In this document: piece after piece, positions 13,740 through 27,676 of the stretch
How positions within the stretch are numbered: position 1 is the stretch's first letter
Layout of the letters: each line of letters begins with the position of its first letter
Origin: Pyronema omphalodes
Taxonomy: Eukaryota; Ascomycota; Pezizomycetes; Pezizales; Pyronemataceae
DNA: 64,000 nucleotides
Assembly (NCBI GenBank): GCA_024516155.1
Contig: JAJJXM010000009.1
Coordinates: 868,001-932,000 of the forward strand
Direction: 5' to 3'
Program-made: the position numbers and the translations under genes
Notes under the pieces: model-generated
Database searches by the model: none
Told to the model about the DNA's origin: nothing
Seen by the model: the letters and a program-made list of their open reading frames with translations, nothing else

Positions 13740-14847
13740 GCATTGGAATTCCCCTACTCGATTTCCGTTCGGCTGTCTTGTGGTCCCTACCCTACCCGCG
13801 TCCAATTCATTAGTTTTTTTTTTTCTCCCAGACAACCAAACCAAGTCATGCCGGTGGTCCTCCATCTCCATAGTTCTCCCCCACAAACAGTTTTACTACC
13901 AGCACCACCACCATCACCACCACCACTACCAGCACCACCACCTTCATCCCAATCTCCCTCCCCCCCAAACCGCTTCACACCACTCTCATCACAATCTCCC
14001 TCTCAAACCCGATTCACACCACTCTCTTTCCCCCCCAATGGCCCTCGCCACACAACTCATCCCAATTCCTCTCTCCGCGGACCTTCTTGTTTGACCGTGC
14101 AGATGCCCATTCGTTCGTTCATTTTCCTGCCTTTCCGGCCTCAGCAGCGGGCAGTATCTAGTTGGCGCCTCTAACAACACCCCGTCCACATCGAGGCAAG
14201 CTTGCTGCCTGCTTTGCTACTTAGTCCCAAGCCCCCTGCGGTTCTGCAGTACCACCCTCTTGACAGTTCCAATAATTGCTTTTTCGCTAGCTCATGCAGC
14301 ATCCCACTCACTATCCCAGGAAACTGTCAGCGCAAGCTTGGGTCCGCTCGACTCGATAACAAGCTGGATAAGCTTGAAATGCGTCCAAACCGAAAGCGGG
14401 AAACAGGCAACTTCCTTTTTCTGCAGCCGTTGGACTGGCTCCCTTGGACTTGGTCCCAACTTTGATGATTCATAGAATCACCATTGTCTTCTGTCGGAGA
14501 GTACTTAACTATCCTTCATCCAGGACCATAATCTCTTCTTCCCAAGTCCTTTCCACATCCAGTCTTGCAATAATTTCTGTTCTGAGAACACTGGTTGAGT
14601 CTGCCTTTCGTTAAACGGATTCTCCTCTACCATCAACAATTACCATACATACTCCGTTCTCCTCACCCAACGACAACAGTTTTTGCAAGCCAATATCCCC
14701 GGTCTTTCGCCTTCGTTCAAGAACCTACCCTCTGCCTCAATCTAGATCATCTTATAGCTTTCCTCAAGCTATAAACACCTCTCCGCAAACATCGTCTCTC
14801 CACAGTCCGCTCGCTACGACCCTACGAACTTACGACTCACGACAGCC
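13740..14847 (+). promoter_or_regulatory. pyrimidine-rich leader/promoter of H2C2 gene
   Basis: The kilobase before the start codon is strongly C/T-rich on the coding strand, including CACCACCA-type tracts at 13900-13945 and CTCTTC-rich stretches at 14480-14830. This composition is common in promoters and long 5' leaders of fungal regulatory genes. The transcription start cannot be placed from sequence. The short frames here (for example 13743-14174 and 14202-14465) are low-complexity and are best read as leader rather than genes. Confidence 0.4.
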
Positions 14848-16148
14848 ATGAACCAATCGCACACCATGACCTCAAACATGTACAATAACGAAGCTGAATA
14901 TGTAGTTCGCGATGCTACTCCTCAACGTCGGCGCCGATCCCAACCATCGTTGGAAGTTCGCCCATACCCGAGACCTAGCCTCTCCCACTCTATGCCTGTT
15001 CATCATATGAACGGAGACGAGGGGCATAGTCCTAGCTATATTCATGTTAAGATGGAGCCTCAACACTCACCTCATCACCATCACCATGCCGGGTCTCCTC
15101 ATAGTCACTCCGATATACACGTTAAAATGGAACCTCATTCCGCTCATCAACACAATACCGGATTCCTTGCCTATGCTTCTCCCTACCCGAGTCCAATGGA
15201 ACAAACCCCTCCAAACTCAGCCCACAATTCCTACTACCCTCCTACTACTCTTCCCTATGAGCCGGTGAACTCCAACATGAACACATACATCCTCCGTCCC
15301 GCTGCCGACTTTTCTCCAGTTCCATTGAGCATGGCCGATGCTGGTATGCCTTTTGATCGCTACGACGCCAACTTTTTGCCGCTTACAGCCTACCACGGTG
15401 GTAATGGATCGTTAGTTGCGCTTGCACCTGACAATACTCAGCTACCCTCCAGTGCCGAGTTTGACGCGATTTTGAACGAGTATATCAATGACCTTTCACC
15501 CAAGAAGCAGGACAAAGCATTGATTCCTCAGAAGCGATTGAACAACATTGAGGCGGTTCTAAGAGATCCCAAGTGTACTACTATTGAGAGTGCGCAATTC
15601 AGATTTTGGGCAAAGAAGATGTTCACCCTACAGACAGATGAGCATGGAAACGAGAAGGTTATGCATGAGAACAAGCCCGTTGCAGTTCGCGAGAAGTTGT
15701 ACAGAATCTTGACTACAGCTCATATCCTGGCGCAACATGGAGGAAGAGATAAGACCTCTTCCCAGGTGCGAAAGCACTACTCCTGGTATGTAGCTCTCTA
15801 CTAATTGCGCAAACGAAGATCATCAACTGACATTCCTACGTCCACAGGGTCCCTAAAGAGCTAATAGCGCGTTTTGTTCGTAACTGTCCCAACTGTCGCG
15901 CCCGTCGCTGCCCAGTTCTTTCTACTCCTGTTCCCAACCGACAATTCCGTCAGCGAACAACACCGCCACTGCCAACCCTCCCAACAATCCCGCAGAGACA
16001 GCAACCGCTACAAACTCCCATGGGAACGCCGCTCACAAATCACAGCCATATCTCGGTTTCGCAAGGTATGCCAACACAGCATTTTGCGGCGTACTCGACG
16101 GAGCATATGCAGCAGCCGAGTCCGCAATTTCCTCAGTGGGCGCAGTAG
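14848..16148 (+). CDS. integrase-type H2C2 zinc-finger regulatory protein
   Basis: Two exons, 14848-15785 and 15848-16148, give 412 aa. The 62-bp intron (GTATGT...CACAG) restores ...YS-W-VPKEL in frame. The N-terminal half is low-complexity, rich in His, Pro and Ser, with two copies of an IHVKMEP motif (about residues 69 and 90). The only clear fold signal is near the C-terminus: His-x4-His-x28-Cys-x2-Cys, the spacing of the zinc-binding domain that precedes retroviral/Gypsy integrases. It is followed by RARRCPV and a Gln/Pro-rich tail. No catalytic integrase core or reverse transcriptase is nearby, so this is a domesticated domain in a host gene rather than a transposon. A DNA-binding or regulatory role is inference. 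It stands alone in about 30 kb without other genes. Confidence 0.85.
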
Positions 16149-19100
16149 AGAGTGGAGGGAGAAGAGCGGGGGAGAACAGCGATAAGGTCAGCGACGATAT
16201 TCGGGAAAAAAACACGGCAGACAGGCTATGGCTGCCATACAGAAAATCATACACTATACACCAGACAGCACGATATCATCAGGACACCACAAACCCCCCA
16301 CATCCGACATCCCCCACACCAAGGAAATGCACCACCAATAAAACCGGGGGTGGGTTAGCGGTATTTGGTGGACACAACGCTTGGCTTCGGTTTCTTCCAT
16401 TTGACTAGCAAAGCAACTCCAGGTGGTCCGTGTTGTACGCCCGAGCGAAAGCGCGAATTGCCTTAGTCTAGAGTAGCTCTAGCTAAGATAGCGCGGTGTT
16501 GGTGTGTGTGTGTGTGTGTGTGTGGTGGCCTGGTCATCCTTTATTTTCTTTTGGTGCTGGTGTAACAACGGAGCTCAGCAAAAGCATGGCATGGATTTCT
16601 GCCTACTTTCGCAGAGTTATCCGAGCGACAGCCAACTAACGATTTCAACTTGTGAGCCGTTTTCCAGCTTCTTTTCGACCGACCGACCCTTACTCTCTTC
16701 GCTGTTCTCGGGAAGGGAATCGGGAAATAATATTGATTGAACTTGCTTTGCGTAGTAGCTTAGCGGGTTGCTTTTTTTTATATTATTATTGATTCCCTTT
16801 TTTTCTTTCTGTTTTTTTTTTTCTTTTTCTAGTATCTACTTATTTCGAACGGTTTTTCTTGCAGTTGTCTTTTTTTCTGCGTCGGGTTATAATTTGGTTA
16901 ATACCTAATATTTTCCCGTTTTCATCATTTTTATTGTCTTTTTTTTATCGCTGGTTATTGTCTCGTTTCCTTTTTTATATATCTTATTTTTATTCTTATT
17001 TTGCTCTTTTTCCTACGGTTTTATCTTGGGTATTGTTAATCTGCATTTCCTTTTTTCTTTTTTACATCTTTTATCTTTTTTATCTTTTATCTGTTTATCC
17101 CTTTTCTCGTAAAAGTTTACTTCTTGTCTATAATTTTTTCTCTGCCTTTTCCTTTTCCTTTTATTTTTGGGTTATTTGGTTATTTGGTTGGTTGGTTGGG
17201 TTATGGAATAGGGGAATTAAGAATGAAAGGATTAAGAATGAAGAATGTGATATTCGAATCCAGAATTTTTTTTTTTGAATTTGTGAGGAATTTGTGAGCG
17301 GGTGAAATAAGTGATAGGGGATTAAGGGATTAAAGGGATTAGGGCATTTTTATGCCATGGAAAAGGATTGCTCCAATCGGATGGTGTGAATGGGGTTTCG
17401 GGGGTTTGAGCTGCTCGTGATGTGTGGCGAAAATGACCGCGCTATAACGAGGCGAGCAGTAGAAAGAAGGATGGGGTATACTGGCACATAGTCATACATA
17501 CTCTGTGTACTTTATCTACCGTATCGTACTGTACAGAGATGGATGTAGCCTGGGAATATGAGTCACCGGTACCATTCACCAGTCACCAGTCACGAGTTAG
17601 TTATAGTTATAGTTATATAGTTACAGCCAGCCACTAAGAGGCGCTGGATCTTCTTTTTGTCTTACCTGCGAAAGTTGACGTTTTGTAGCCCGCTAGACTT
17701 ATACTGTGAGGATTTTTGGAATATAGTTGCTTATCCTGTGATATATGGATGTGGGTATGTACGTATTTGGAGTTTGGGGTTTGGAGTTTGGAGTTCTGGG
17801 GTTCTGGAGTTTTGGGATTTGGGGGTTGGAGTTCTGGAGCCATTGGAGCCAGTGGAAAATTGAAAATTAAAACCCGGTGTATGGTATGGTATGGGATGGT
17901 ACGGTATTCCTATCGGCGAGTAGGACTGGCTGGTGAAAGATTGAGGGTATAGGAATTATGGGAAGCTTAGATAGAGATATAGATAGAGATATAGGCTTGG
18001 TTGACGGATATGTATGGTGCATTATATGAGACTATATATGATGGGATATGGTTTGGTACGGTATGGTTTGGGGATATGGAGATATGGTTTGCAGCAATGG
18101 TATGCGTTGCTGTGGTTCTGTATGGTATGTTATGGAGATATGCTATGGAGATATGCTATGGAGATATGGAAACCATACTATGCTACGGAGCCATGCTATG
18201 CTTTACTATAGAACTATACGTTGCTGTGGTATGCCATGGTTTGGAGCTATGCATTGAAGATATATAGTTTGATATGCTGTCGGATGGCTATGGAGATATA
18301 AGGTATGGTATACCATGGAAAATTCCGCGGTACATAGAAGAACGTATTAGCAGCAGTAGCAGTAGCAGCAGCAGCAGCAGTAGGCTTCCTGCTATGTATT
18401 AACATCAAAAAAGTTAATACATGACAAACCCTTCTGGAGCACAGCTACAGCCATAGTTACAGTTACTCCGTATTCGACTGTATATGCTGCCGTAGATCCG
18501 TAAACTCATAAACCCGTAAACCCGTAGTACGTAAGCTCGTTACTGTTTACTCATTACTCATTACTCGTAGCCATAGCTATTGTGCTGCTATATCCTCTCC
18601 ATACTCTCTATCCCCCGTTTTCCATCCCCATTTTCCATCCCACCGTCAAATTCGCCACCACAAACTCCATCAGCAGTATCAAAAATAGAACCTCCGACAG
18701 ACGACTACAGAAACCCTATAAAAAACCCCCAAACTAAAAAAAAAAAAAAAAAACCAAAGCAAGAAGAAAAAGCGAAGGTCTGTGCGCATCATGCTTTTAT
18801 TATACACGCATCGGAATTATAACTTGGCATGCATTGGGATGAAAATCTTTGGAGCTAGTAAAGCTATGGAACTATGGTGCTATGGTGCGGAAAAATCTAA
18901 GGATAGGATAGGTAAAAGCTGGGTAAAGGAAATACCAGGGAAAAGCTAAGGAAATGCTAGGGAAAGCACAGACCATTTGTGGAATATGGAGAATATGTAT
19001 GCATAACAAGGACCAAGGTTGGCTGGGCAATCTTTTGGGTTGTAGCTTGGCTCTTGAGTTATTGGGTTCTGGAATATTGGTCTTTTGGGTTCATGGGCTT

Positions 19101-22100
19101 CGGATATGGTTTCATGGACTTCAGGGTCTTGTGGATGTTACTTGGACGGCGTGTGGTATGTGGTGTGTGGTATGTGGTATGTAGAGGTCTATGTGTGGTA
19201 TAACGGTGTATGGCGGTGTATGGGGTTGGACAGTTGCTTTCTTTTCTTTTCTTTTCGGTTTGTCTATTTTGGACTGTAACTTCAACTTTAATCTGTCTTT
19301 GCTTTGGTTGACTCATTTGATTTGCTTTGATATTCCTGACTGGAAAGACGGGGAACACGGGGAACACGGGGATTCAGAGACCCTGGGGAGCTTAGGGACC
19401 TTGAGAATCCATTAAAATTTCCGATATATCGTTATATTTAAGGCCGCGCGTGAAGCATGATAATGATTACGACAACGACAAGGACGACGACAAAGACGAC
19501 GAAAACGACGACGACGACGACGATGGCAGGTCTAGAAAGTTATAGCTAGCCTCCCATCCAGATTCTTGGCACGAGTAATAACCGGGGATTATACGGGAAT
19601 TAAACGGGGATTAAATCGAAATTACCCGCGTCTACGGCCCGTCTACGGCCCGTTGTTATGTCCCGTATATCCCGTTCGTTGTACCTTGTATCTTGTATCT
19701 TGTATGGTGGTTATATGGTTATGCGGTTATACGGTTATATACTCGGACTGAGTTATACAGCCATAAAGCTATGCTACGACGGAGAAAAATTAGAAAATCA
19801 TGCTCACAGTACTTATCAGTATATAAAAAAAGAAGTTATGCAGGTTGTGGTTATCATTTTATGGTGCATCTGCCACCATATCGTTGCATTTCCTTTAGCT
19901 TCAGCTTTGGTTCTAGTTTTAGGTTGGGTTTTGGTTTTAGTTCTAGTTTGGTCACCATTCTAGTTTCAAGAGACTACACCATGACCATGCAGCTGTAGGA
20001 GAACTATGCTCACCTAGCTAGCTAGTGGTTGCTAGGGATAGCGAGGGAATACATGTGAGCTAGAGGTTCTCGTTAAGTAACGACAGGCCTACACTACCGG
20101 CCTACACTACAAGACAGCGGGTTTTACGGGTGGCCTCCGAAGGGTGCGGGTTAGCCGAAGGATCTAGAGATGGGGGAGAGCCGGACGCGGCTTTATGGAA
20201 GGAAGGAAATACGGGATGTCCGGTATCTATGGATAGCTGGATTGTGGATTGAAAAGAGGAGTTATGGATGTTATAATTGAGATTAGATTACTTTATTTAC
20301 ATCTGTGTATATGTGAATATAAAAAAGAACTGGTATGCTGAAATTCCGTGCGTTATGCTCGAGTCGGAGATTCAAATGCGCTGTATGTGATCACGGTAAT
20401 CAATGTATGTATCCGTCTTGTAGCGAATGAATTCGACGCTAGCTGAGCTTCACTTGGCAAACCCTCAAAATTTAGGATTCCTATTCTTTATTCTCAATAC
20501 ATAACCCTCCCCTCAATCCTCCTTACCCCCCCCCCCCCCCCGGCTCCCGGTTATCGAGTATCAATCTCACTCAAACAACCCCGTCAAAGTGTCATAAGCA
20601 AGGTCATAAGTGCACCTGTTTTCTCATGTCTCGTATCTTGTGTCTTACGTCTCCTGCAAACTTGGCTGGTAGATAAAAGTGAAAGCGCCTGCTTTTTGGA
20701 CGCCTTCTGGACGCCTTGTGGACGCCGTGCCGTTGGCAACCTGCGGTTTGCCTATACGTGCAGTACAACAAGCCAGGCCACTTCAACGTGCAAAACACAG
20801 GGGGCATCCATCCATTATCCGGCTGGCTGTGAAAGTGCACGAACGGTTGTGTGTTGTGTAATGCAATTCCCCGTCGACGTCTGGGGTTGATGTGTGGACT
20901 GTGTGGTTTTTGGTCTATCAGAGTACAGTGTACTACATAGCTCTTTTGAGAGAAAAAAAACGTAGTCGCAATCTTTTTGGCGGATGAAAGTTCCATCCAT
21001 AGATTGTGATATACATATTCCACTTCTTCACTTTTTCTTTCGATTTGTATACACTGCAGTTGAGGAATATATTTTTTTTCCTTGATTTTCAAAAATTTAT
21101 ATCAGATTGCTTCTTGCCTCTTGCTTGTTTCATCAGAACTTCTTGCCAAAATCCCGGAAAATTTCTCATGCTTATGGCACCATACGACTGTCTATCAAAC
21201 ACAATCGTTTCCTTGACGGAAATACCTTCTGTACACGTTTCCCCCTCCTTCGATATCAGTCTTGTTACGGAATTCCAATCCCAGATAACCGGCGTCCCGT
21301 GTTATCAAAGTTACACCTTTTCTTCCATCAACCATTGGTTCCTCAGATTGACATTGATCATCATGCACAGGAAAATTTTGGGAAAAGCGCACATATCGCC
21401 CTCGGATGTTTATGGACGTCGTTGACGCCGACGTGAGGGTTTCTATATCCATCTATATAATGTGCAGCATATTGGAAACTAGGCAGACGTGGGGGGACGT
21501 GTTATGCCAGACGCTTATGCTGGATGAATTATTGAATATCAATGGGAAATATTATCGAGAGGTAAGGGAGGGAGGGGTTCATGGATTTCGAATTGATTTC
21601 TAGGGCTGTCGAGTGTATGTTGGTTGAACCTGTCGAGATGGGAAGCTCATGTCACATCACATCCTGGTATCCCACATGTCTAAAAGTATGTATGCGGACC
21701 TAGTAAGCGTGGTGGTCGTTGTGGTGAATAGCCAAGAAAAATATATTGCTGTAGGACCTGGAGATGTGGTATGTTACGAGATGTTACGAGTCGCATCCGC
21801 TACATCCATATCCATGAATTTTGTATGTTATGGGCATTTTATCAATCGCAGTAACATCTCGATATCAAATAACTAGTATGTAATAAATCTGTAGTGATTA
21901 CCGAACTAGTTCCCCACAGACATAGATATGAGCTGGCAAAAACTTTATCGAAATCTCCATTTTAGATCGAAGTTTTTCTTAGGCATTGGAATTGAAGCCG
22001 CGGTATCTATCATTGGCAAGTTGCTTATTTTTTGCTTACGCGAGCCCCAAGCCCATGAGACTCCGGAAGCTACGGGAGGCGGGGTTACGGGACTTAATTA

Positions 22101-25100
22101 TGCTATAGAATTGGATTACATAGGTCTACCATGTTGCTTTGCGACAGTTTTGTACACTTGTACACTGAGTTACGGAAAATGGTACCCTCCATGCGAACAA
22201 GCGAGCGGGAGCGCGGATGAAACGGCGGACACCCGACAAGGCCCGTTACCGTCGAGATCCCGTGCCCATAAGTTTCATCCGGTCTTGAACATTCAAAGTT
22301 ACTATTGCGCCCCGTGCTCCCCGTACTACCACCACTACCAGCATCGTTCCACTTGAATCGATGATACTACCATGAGCTCGTTTCTGCCTCGCGAAGGATT
22401 GTTGGGTGTGCTGGTGCACTTATCCGAAAACTTCACCACCACCACCACCACCACCACAAACCAAACTATCGGAGGCGTCTCGGGTGTGACCGATCCCACA
22501 GAAATAACCCTGAAACAACCATGGATATCCTAAGGAATGTTCCTTCTCGTCCATCCTCTATGTTTTGCTTTTCAATTCCTAACAAAATCAAAATTGCATA
22601 CGCATATATGCACCTGTCCGAGTTAAGCTTCTCTCTCTGGGGTTTAAAGACATAACCTATGCACGCCCTAACCCTAATCCTACTCATATCTAGGGTTTCC
22701 GAACTAACGATGTTTCGTAGCATGTTTTTGCCGGGTTTACTACGCTGAGACATGTCTCAGTCTTTAGCTTGCAGCTCTTGAAACCCTGCCAGAGCTTGTC
22801 AGAGCCTTCTTAGACCTCGTCGGACTTCGTCAAGTCATTTTTTCTAGTAAACTTAACACTAAATTCGATTGATTGCTGTTGTGATTTTACTGCCGTTCTA
22901 ACTCCGGTATGACCGGGGATTAAAAAGAATCTTATAGTGTTCTCCGAATCAAAGAAGAGACTCAGCTTGGATCTTCCAACTGTCTAACTGCGGTAGAATA
23001 CCAAATCGGGGAATATAGCACACGCGCGGGAGATATCCCATCAGGGTGGGACCCGCGTATGTTGGTTCTGTTCGACGGAACTTTACGAAGAACTTACTCA
23101 TGCGCGATGGATTCTGAGATATGATCTATCCATTCCAAGGTTTTTGGCTTGATATGTGCGTACGGTTCCAACACATGAACAGGTCATAATTCCTGGACCT
23201 CTTTGAGGGAGATTACCGTAATTGAGCTCTGTGCTTTAAGACAGGAGGAAAAGAAGTATGAAAAGAAAGAATTATTGATTTGCATTGGAAATTCTTAATG
23301 AATATGATCGGTTTTCTGCGTCTGACAACTACCCTTGTGCATTGTGATCGTACATGAGAGAAGAAATTTGAGGCACGCTTGAGCTCCGATGTGATATCTC
23401 ATGTTCATGTCTGTCCAGTTCCCGTGAGCCGCCATGCTTCACATCCATGTCTCGACTCACCTCTCTGCATCTCGCCATGGCTCCCACTCTATTCCATCCA
23501 TTCATATTGCTTGGCTCTTCGTATTCCCCGAATCTCATCAAAGTCACTTTGTACCTTTCCGTTTACCGCGTCAAAGTCACATCAATCAAGGGGCATGAGC
23601 ATGGTTTAGTACCAGGAGAAAGAGAACCACCTGTTAAACCTCGCAAATCTAAAGTTTTTACTAGGCGCCCGGCCCCTGTATGTGCAGTAAATATCCTATG
23701 TTCCTGCTAAACCTCGATATTGCACCGCTCGGAACTCTACGACTCGGAATAATATGATGATAATCATTCGATTCTACCACTTCGCATATCTCGAGAACAG
23801 TCGAATTCTGCACTTTTCTTACCGACTAATATCTTCCTCCAGTGATCTCGCGGGAATCCATTGTTATCCGCGCGATACCTCGCTTGTGAAGCTTGAGGAG
23901 GGTGCCTCTTTCTCACATGAACTGATTGTTAAGCCCCATCGACTCCACTAACTACCATCTTGACCTTACTTGACTTGTTTGATCTTGAGCATGCGTGTGA
24001 ATCGGTCCCAGAAAAAAAAGTATAAAAAAAAAAAGAAAAAAGGGAAAAAAAGACGCGCTTGCATGGGTTGACCACCGACATCGGTTACACCGTTTAATAT
24101 TGACGCTTTGTGCAAAAGCCCCGCAATTGAAAAGCTCCGACTGAGAGACAGGGCCCCAGCAAATCGGCATCGGTTACTCGAATTCCAAGAGACGCATTCC
24201 CGCCGGTGTCTGCGGCGGATACCGCCTGACTGGTTTTCAACTCGCTATGTTCTCGCTACAAAATCCCTGTGTCCCAGTCCCGCACCCGCCGCTTCGCCAC
24301 CATGGTGCGCGTGAGCTGTTGGTGGCGTTTCTGCGCTTCTTACTGCACTACAGATACCGCAGTGCAACTACGCAGAAACCCATCCAAGCATTATTCCCAA
24401 TAAACGCACAGAGCATAAAGCACGGTTTTTCTTCTTCTTTTCTTTTTCTTTTGGGAGACGAGGATGAGTGTATGTAGAGTACAGCAGCTCAACGTGGCCG
24501 CCTAAATTTCGCCATCCGCCATCATGTCAAGGTTGGACCATTTGGGGATGTCAAGAATTGCACGAGTACCGCACGAGAAGTGAGTGTCTTACATGGGATT
24601 TCTTTACCTGTGTTGTACCGGCCACTAGATCTCGTGTACAATGCACAGTGCACGGTGCACTAACTATGATCCTCGCAGTGCCGTGGGTAACCTTGGTCCT
24701 TGGCTGGCTTTGAATCTTGATATAACATTCGTTATTGATTACTGATGATTGATATTTTAATGCGCTTTTTCTTTTTCGGAACAAATTTCAAATAGATTTA
24801 TGAACCAAATACGTACTGCAACCAGACAGTATTTCTCGGAGGAAATAGAGTAAATGGAGTAAGACTGATCCTCTAATCCTCAAAGATGACAGGGTATGGT
24901 AAGCTGATTACTGGTTGTAGCAATCAAGAGCATCTGGCTAGGCATCATGGGTACGTGTGACATGTCAGTTCTTTTCTCGATTCTTAAACGTTCTTGGTAC
25001 TTGGCAACTTAAGGTCTCTTGGCATACTATTGAAGTTGTTACACTTATTACAAAAGAAAAAAAAAAGATCCACGGGTTCAGAATTCCTTACGTACTACTT

Positions 25101-25294
25101 CAAACCACATTGATGTCGCAGTCAAAAGGAATTACAAGACATGCAAGTGAAGGAATTAAAAAAAGAAAAAGAAAGAAAGAAAAAAATATGGGGTATGTGA
25201 AACGGAATAGGAGGAAGAAGCACAAAATAATGGTTAGTTACCGGAGTCGAATTAAATCTTGCATGCTCAGGGTTAACAAAAGAAAAGGAAAAGG
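16149..25294. other. 9-kb gene-poor region with simple-sequence tracts
   Basis: No supported gene. It contains a GT run (16502-16523), very T-rich sequence (16760-17180), GGTATGG/GGAGATATGCTATGG tracts (17880-18310), a CAG run (18350-18380), poly-A (18736-18753), GAC/GACGACGAC repeats (19468-19523), poly-C (20527-20540) and an ACC run (about 22435-22458). Frames such as 20604-21092 (-), 21006-21425 (+) and 21928-22356 (+) exceed 130 codons but have no family resemblance and unusual composition. Confidence 0.5.
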
Positions 25295-27100
25295 GAAATG
25301 CCGTGTACTTTGTCACCAGTTATAGAACTGCGATAGGTTACCAAAGTTTAGGTTCCAAGAGTCTCAGACTTGGTGATACAGAGAATAGGGTACATAGCAT
25401 AACGAGTTGTCAGGATTATTATGTCTTGGTAATGTCAAACGAGTGATCGGCCATGCATCATTCTAAGCGTTCATGATACCTTGCTGATGATGGCTCATGA
25501 CAAACAATGTCCAACTGAAGACGGCCGATCGCCCATTCGTGATTCCAGCGTTCTTAGTTCCTGGTTAATATAAGTAAAACCAACAGCAAAAGTTGGAAAA
25601 AGCACAAAATAAAGTTGACAGGTTTAACTATAGTCGAGTGTGTGAAATCTTGCAGCAGAGAAGTACTAACGGCATTGAAGATAACAGGAGGTCAGACATG
25701 CTGTGTCACTGGCAAATAGCGTACCGTAATAATCAGAGACATGAACGACAAACGAACGGCACCTGATGTCTAATCTAAACTGCCGAAGGATCGACTATGT
25801 GTTATTGTGGCGTATTTATTCAGGTGTTACCACGGGAATCGAAGAATTCGGAAGCAAGATAAGCTTAAAAGTTGAAGAGTGCAAAATTAAAAGTAAGTTA
25901 GTTACTCAGCTGCTAACAATTCAACTAAGAAAGGTACAGAACAAACGTACAAAGGAAATATTGATTTAATCCCCCAAGCAGGAGTGGACAAGTAATGTTA
26001 GACGATCGATCAAGTATGCTTTAATCTAGAGCTTTTTGATTCCTTGACAACTCAAGCTCCAGATCGACAGAAGGAGCTAGCGTTTCAAGACTCTATGTAG
26101 AATCACAAAAGAAAGGTCAGGCATACTCGACTCAAAGGCTTCTAAACCACACTTCGACGAAAGAAAGGGAAGAACACGTGTCGTAGATTATTAAAGTGCT
26201 CAGGCCTCTAAGGTTATCAATACCACAGTTTCAAACGGCAAGTTTTTGATGCATAAAGGAAGACGAAACAAGACAGCTAACATAAGAAAAGGAATTAATT
26301 GTTACGTCACGGTAATGTTAAAGGATCGATCGACAGGCAAGTATGCGTTATTGTGGCGTATTCAGGTCTTAAATCCCAAGCAGCCAATCTCAAAGGTCAA
26401 GAAGCGAAACTAGAATAGAATAAAGGTTAGCCAGCGTGGGCTGGACATTGCCGAGACACTTGAAGTGAATAAGCAAGAAATAATGATTAGATCTCGTCAA
26501 GTGAAATTTTTAGAAATGAGAAGACTAGTAAAGCTGCAAAAGACAACAGGTAAATGTCGTGTCACCGATACCTAAGGTACCATAGGTTACCAGGGTTTCA
26601 ACGGCAGTTCCACGATGAGGAAAAGAAAACAAGACAAACCCGCAGTTCCAAGCCAGGTTAGTGATTCAAAAAAGAGATTGACACACTATGGCACACTACT
26701 GAGACAACGAATAAAGGCCAAGTAAGTTTTCTGACTCTTAAATAATGTCAACCGATTGATCGACGCACTAGTATGCGTTATTGTGGCGTTCTGTAGGTAT
26801 TTCAACCATAGGTCTGAGGTATGTATCGCCCGATTTAAACTGAGATTGCCGAGAAATTTGGGGAGCAAGATATCAATAAGCTTCAAAAGCCAAGGAAAAC
26901 AAACCCCCGAGGAAAAGTTATGCAAGGATCAAGTGAGACAGAGTCAGAGGAAATTTTGTGGCTTGAGAGCTTACTAACGAAAGAGAAACGATTGATCGGC
27001 TATGCGGATTTATGTTCCGTCAGGCTAATTGAAGACTCCGAAAGCGCAGAATTAAGGTTTAATAAGTCAGTTTTCCCGAGTTCCAGTTATAATTAAATTC
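25295..27100. repeat. degenerate repeat cluster
   Basis: A diverged unit recurs on the plus strand. The core TGCGTTATTGTGGCGT (or a close variant) appears near 25800, 26345 and 26775, usually preceded by GATCGATCGAC-like sequence and followed by TATTCAGGT. Secondary shared blocks are GTCACCGATACC...GGTTACCA-type segments near 25310, 26210 and 26565. A further weakened core is near 26995. Copies are 220 to 550 bp apart. There is no coding frame and no terminal inverted repeats that I can find. An old tandem or dispersed element is the likely origin. Confidence 0.6.
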
Positions 27101-27599
27101 TGATGACTAACACAATTGCAGAAGGGACCCAAACGTGCCACTGACATCTACCTACATAAGTATGAACTAGACCAAGCTTACAACAGAAATAAAGAACTAT
27201 ACCTACTCTAGCCAAGGCTCAAGTAAGTCATCTTTACTGGAGAAACCTATATCAAATCTACTAAGATTCAAAGCAAATCACACCCACCAAACACACAAAG
27301 TCTATGATAGATAAGTCGACTAATTCCCCACCATCTGCTGAATGTATACCTATACAACTTAGCAACCAACAGAATTACTCAGAATATATCAAATTATCAT
27401 GCATATGACACGCCAAACACATAATGCTTCTCGAGGAATCCGCAATTAGAAGCCGAAATAAAGCTAGAGTGTTCGGAAACACAATCAAAAGCCTAGAAAG
27501 AGCTTATATAGACCTTGTTTGGGCTTGACTGGGGGTGCAAAACTATTTACCAACTACATATGTACTCGAGTAAAAGAGTGATTTCAGCGCTATGAACCA

Positions 27600-27676
27600 G
27601 TGCTCCCGTAGTTTAGTCCAGTTGGCAGTGGTGACGGACTATTGTAGCCTTGTTCCAGTCCAGTATGAGGGGACAC
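27600..27676 (+). other. tRNA-like remnant with A- and B-box motifs
   Basis: GTAGTTTAGTCCAGTTGG near 27607 resembles a tRNA D-arm/A box, and TGTTCCAGTCC near 27651 resembles the T-arm B box. The flanking TGCTCCC and GGGGACA could pair as a degenerate acceptor stem (one mismatch, one wobble). A clean anticodon arm and T stem do not form, so this is not a functional tRNA. A decayed tRNA or tRNA-derived SINE head is possible. Confidence 0.3.

Noticed and set aside
20604..21092. 162-codon minus frame
   Set aside because: Composition like non-coding sequence, overlapping frames in other directions, no motif.
21928..22356. 142-codon plus frame with a hydrophobic stretch
   Set aside because: Only one hydrophobic segment, no motif or splice context; chance frame is more likely.
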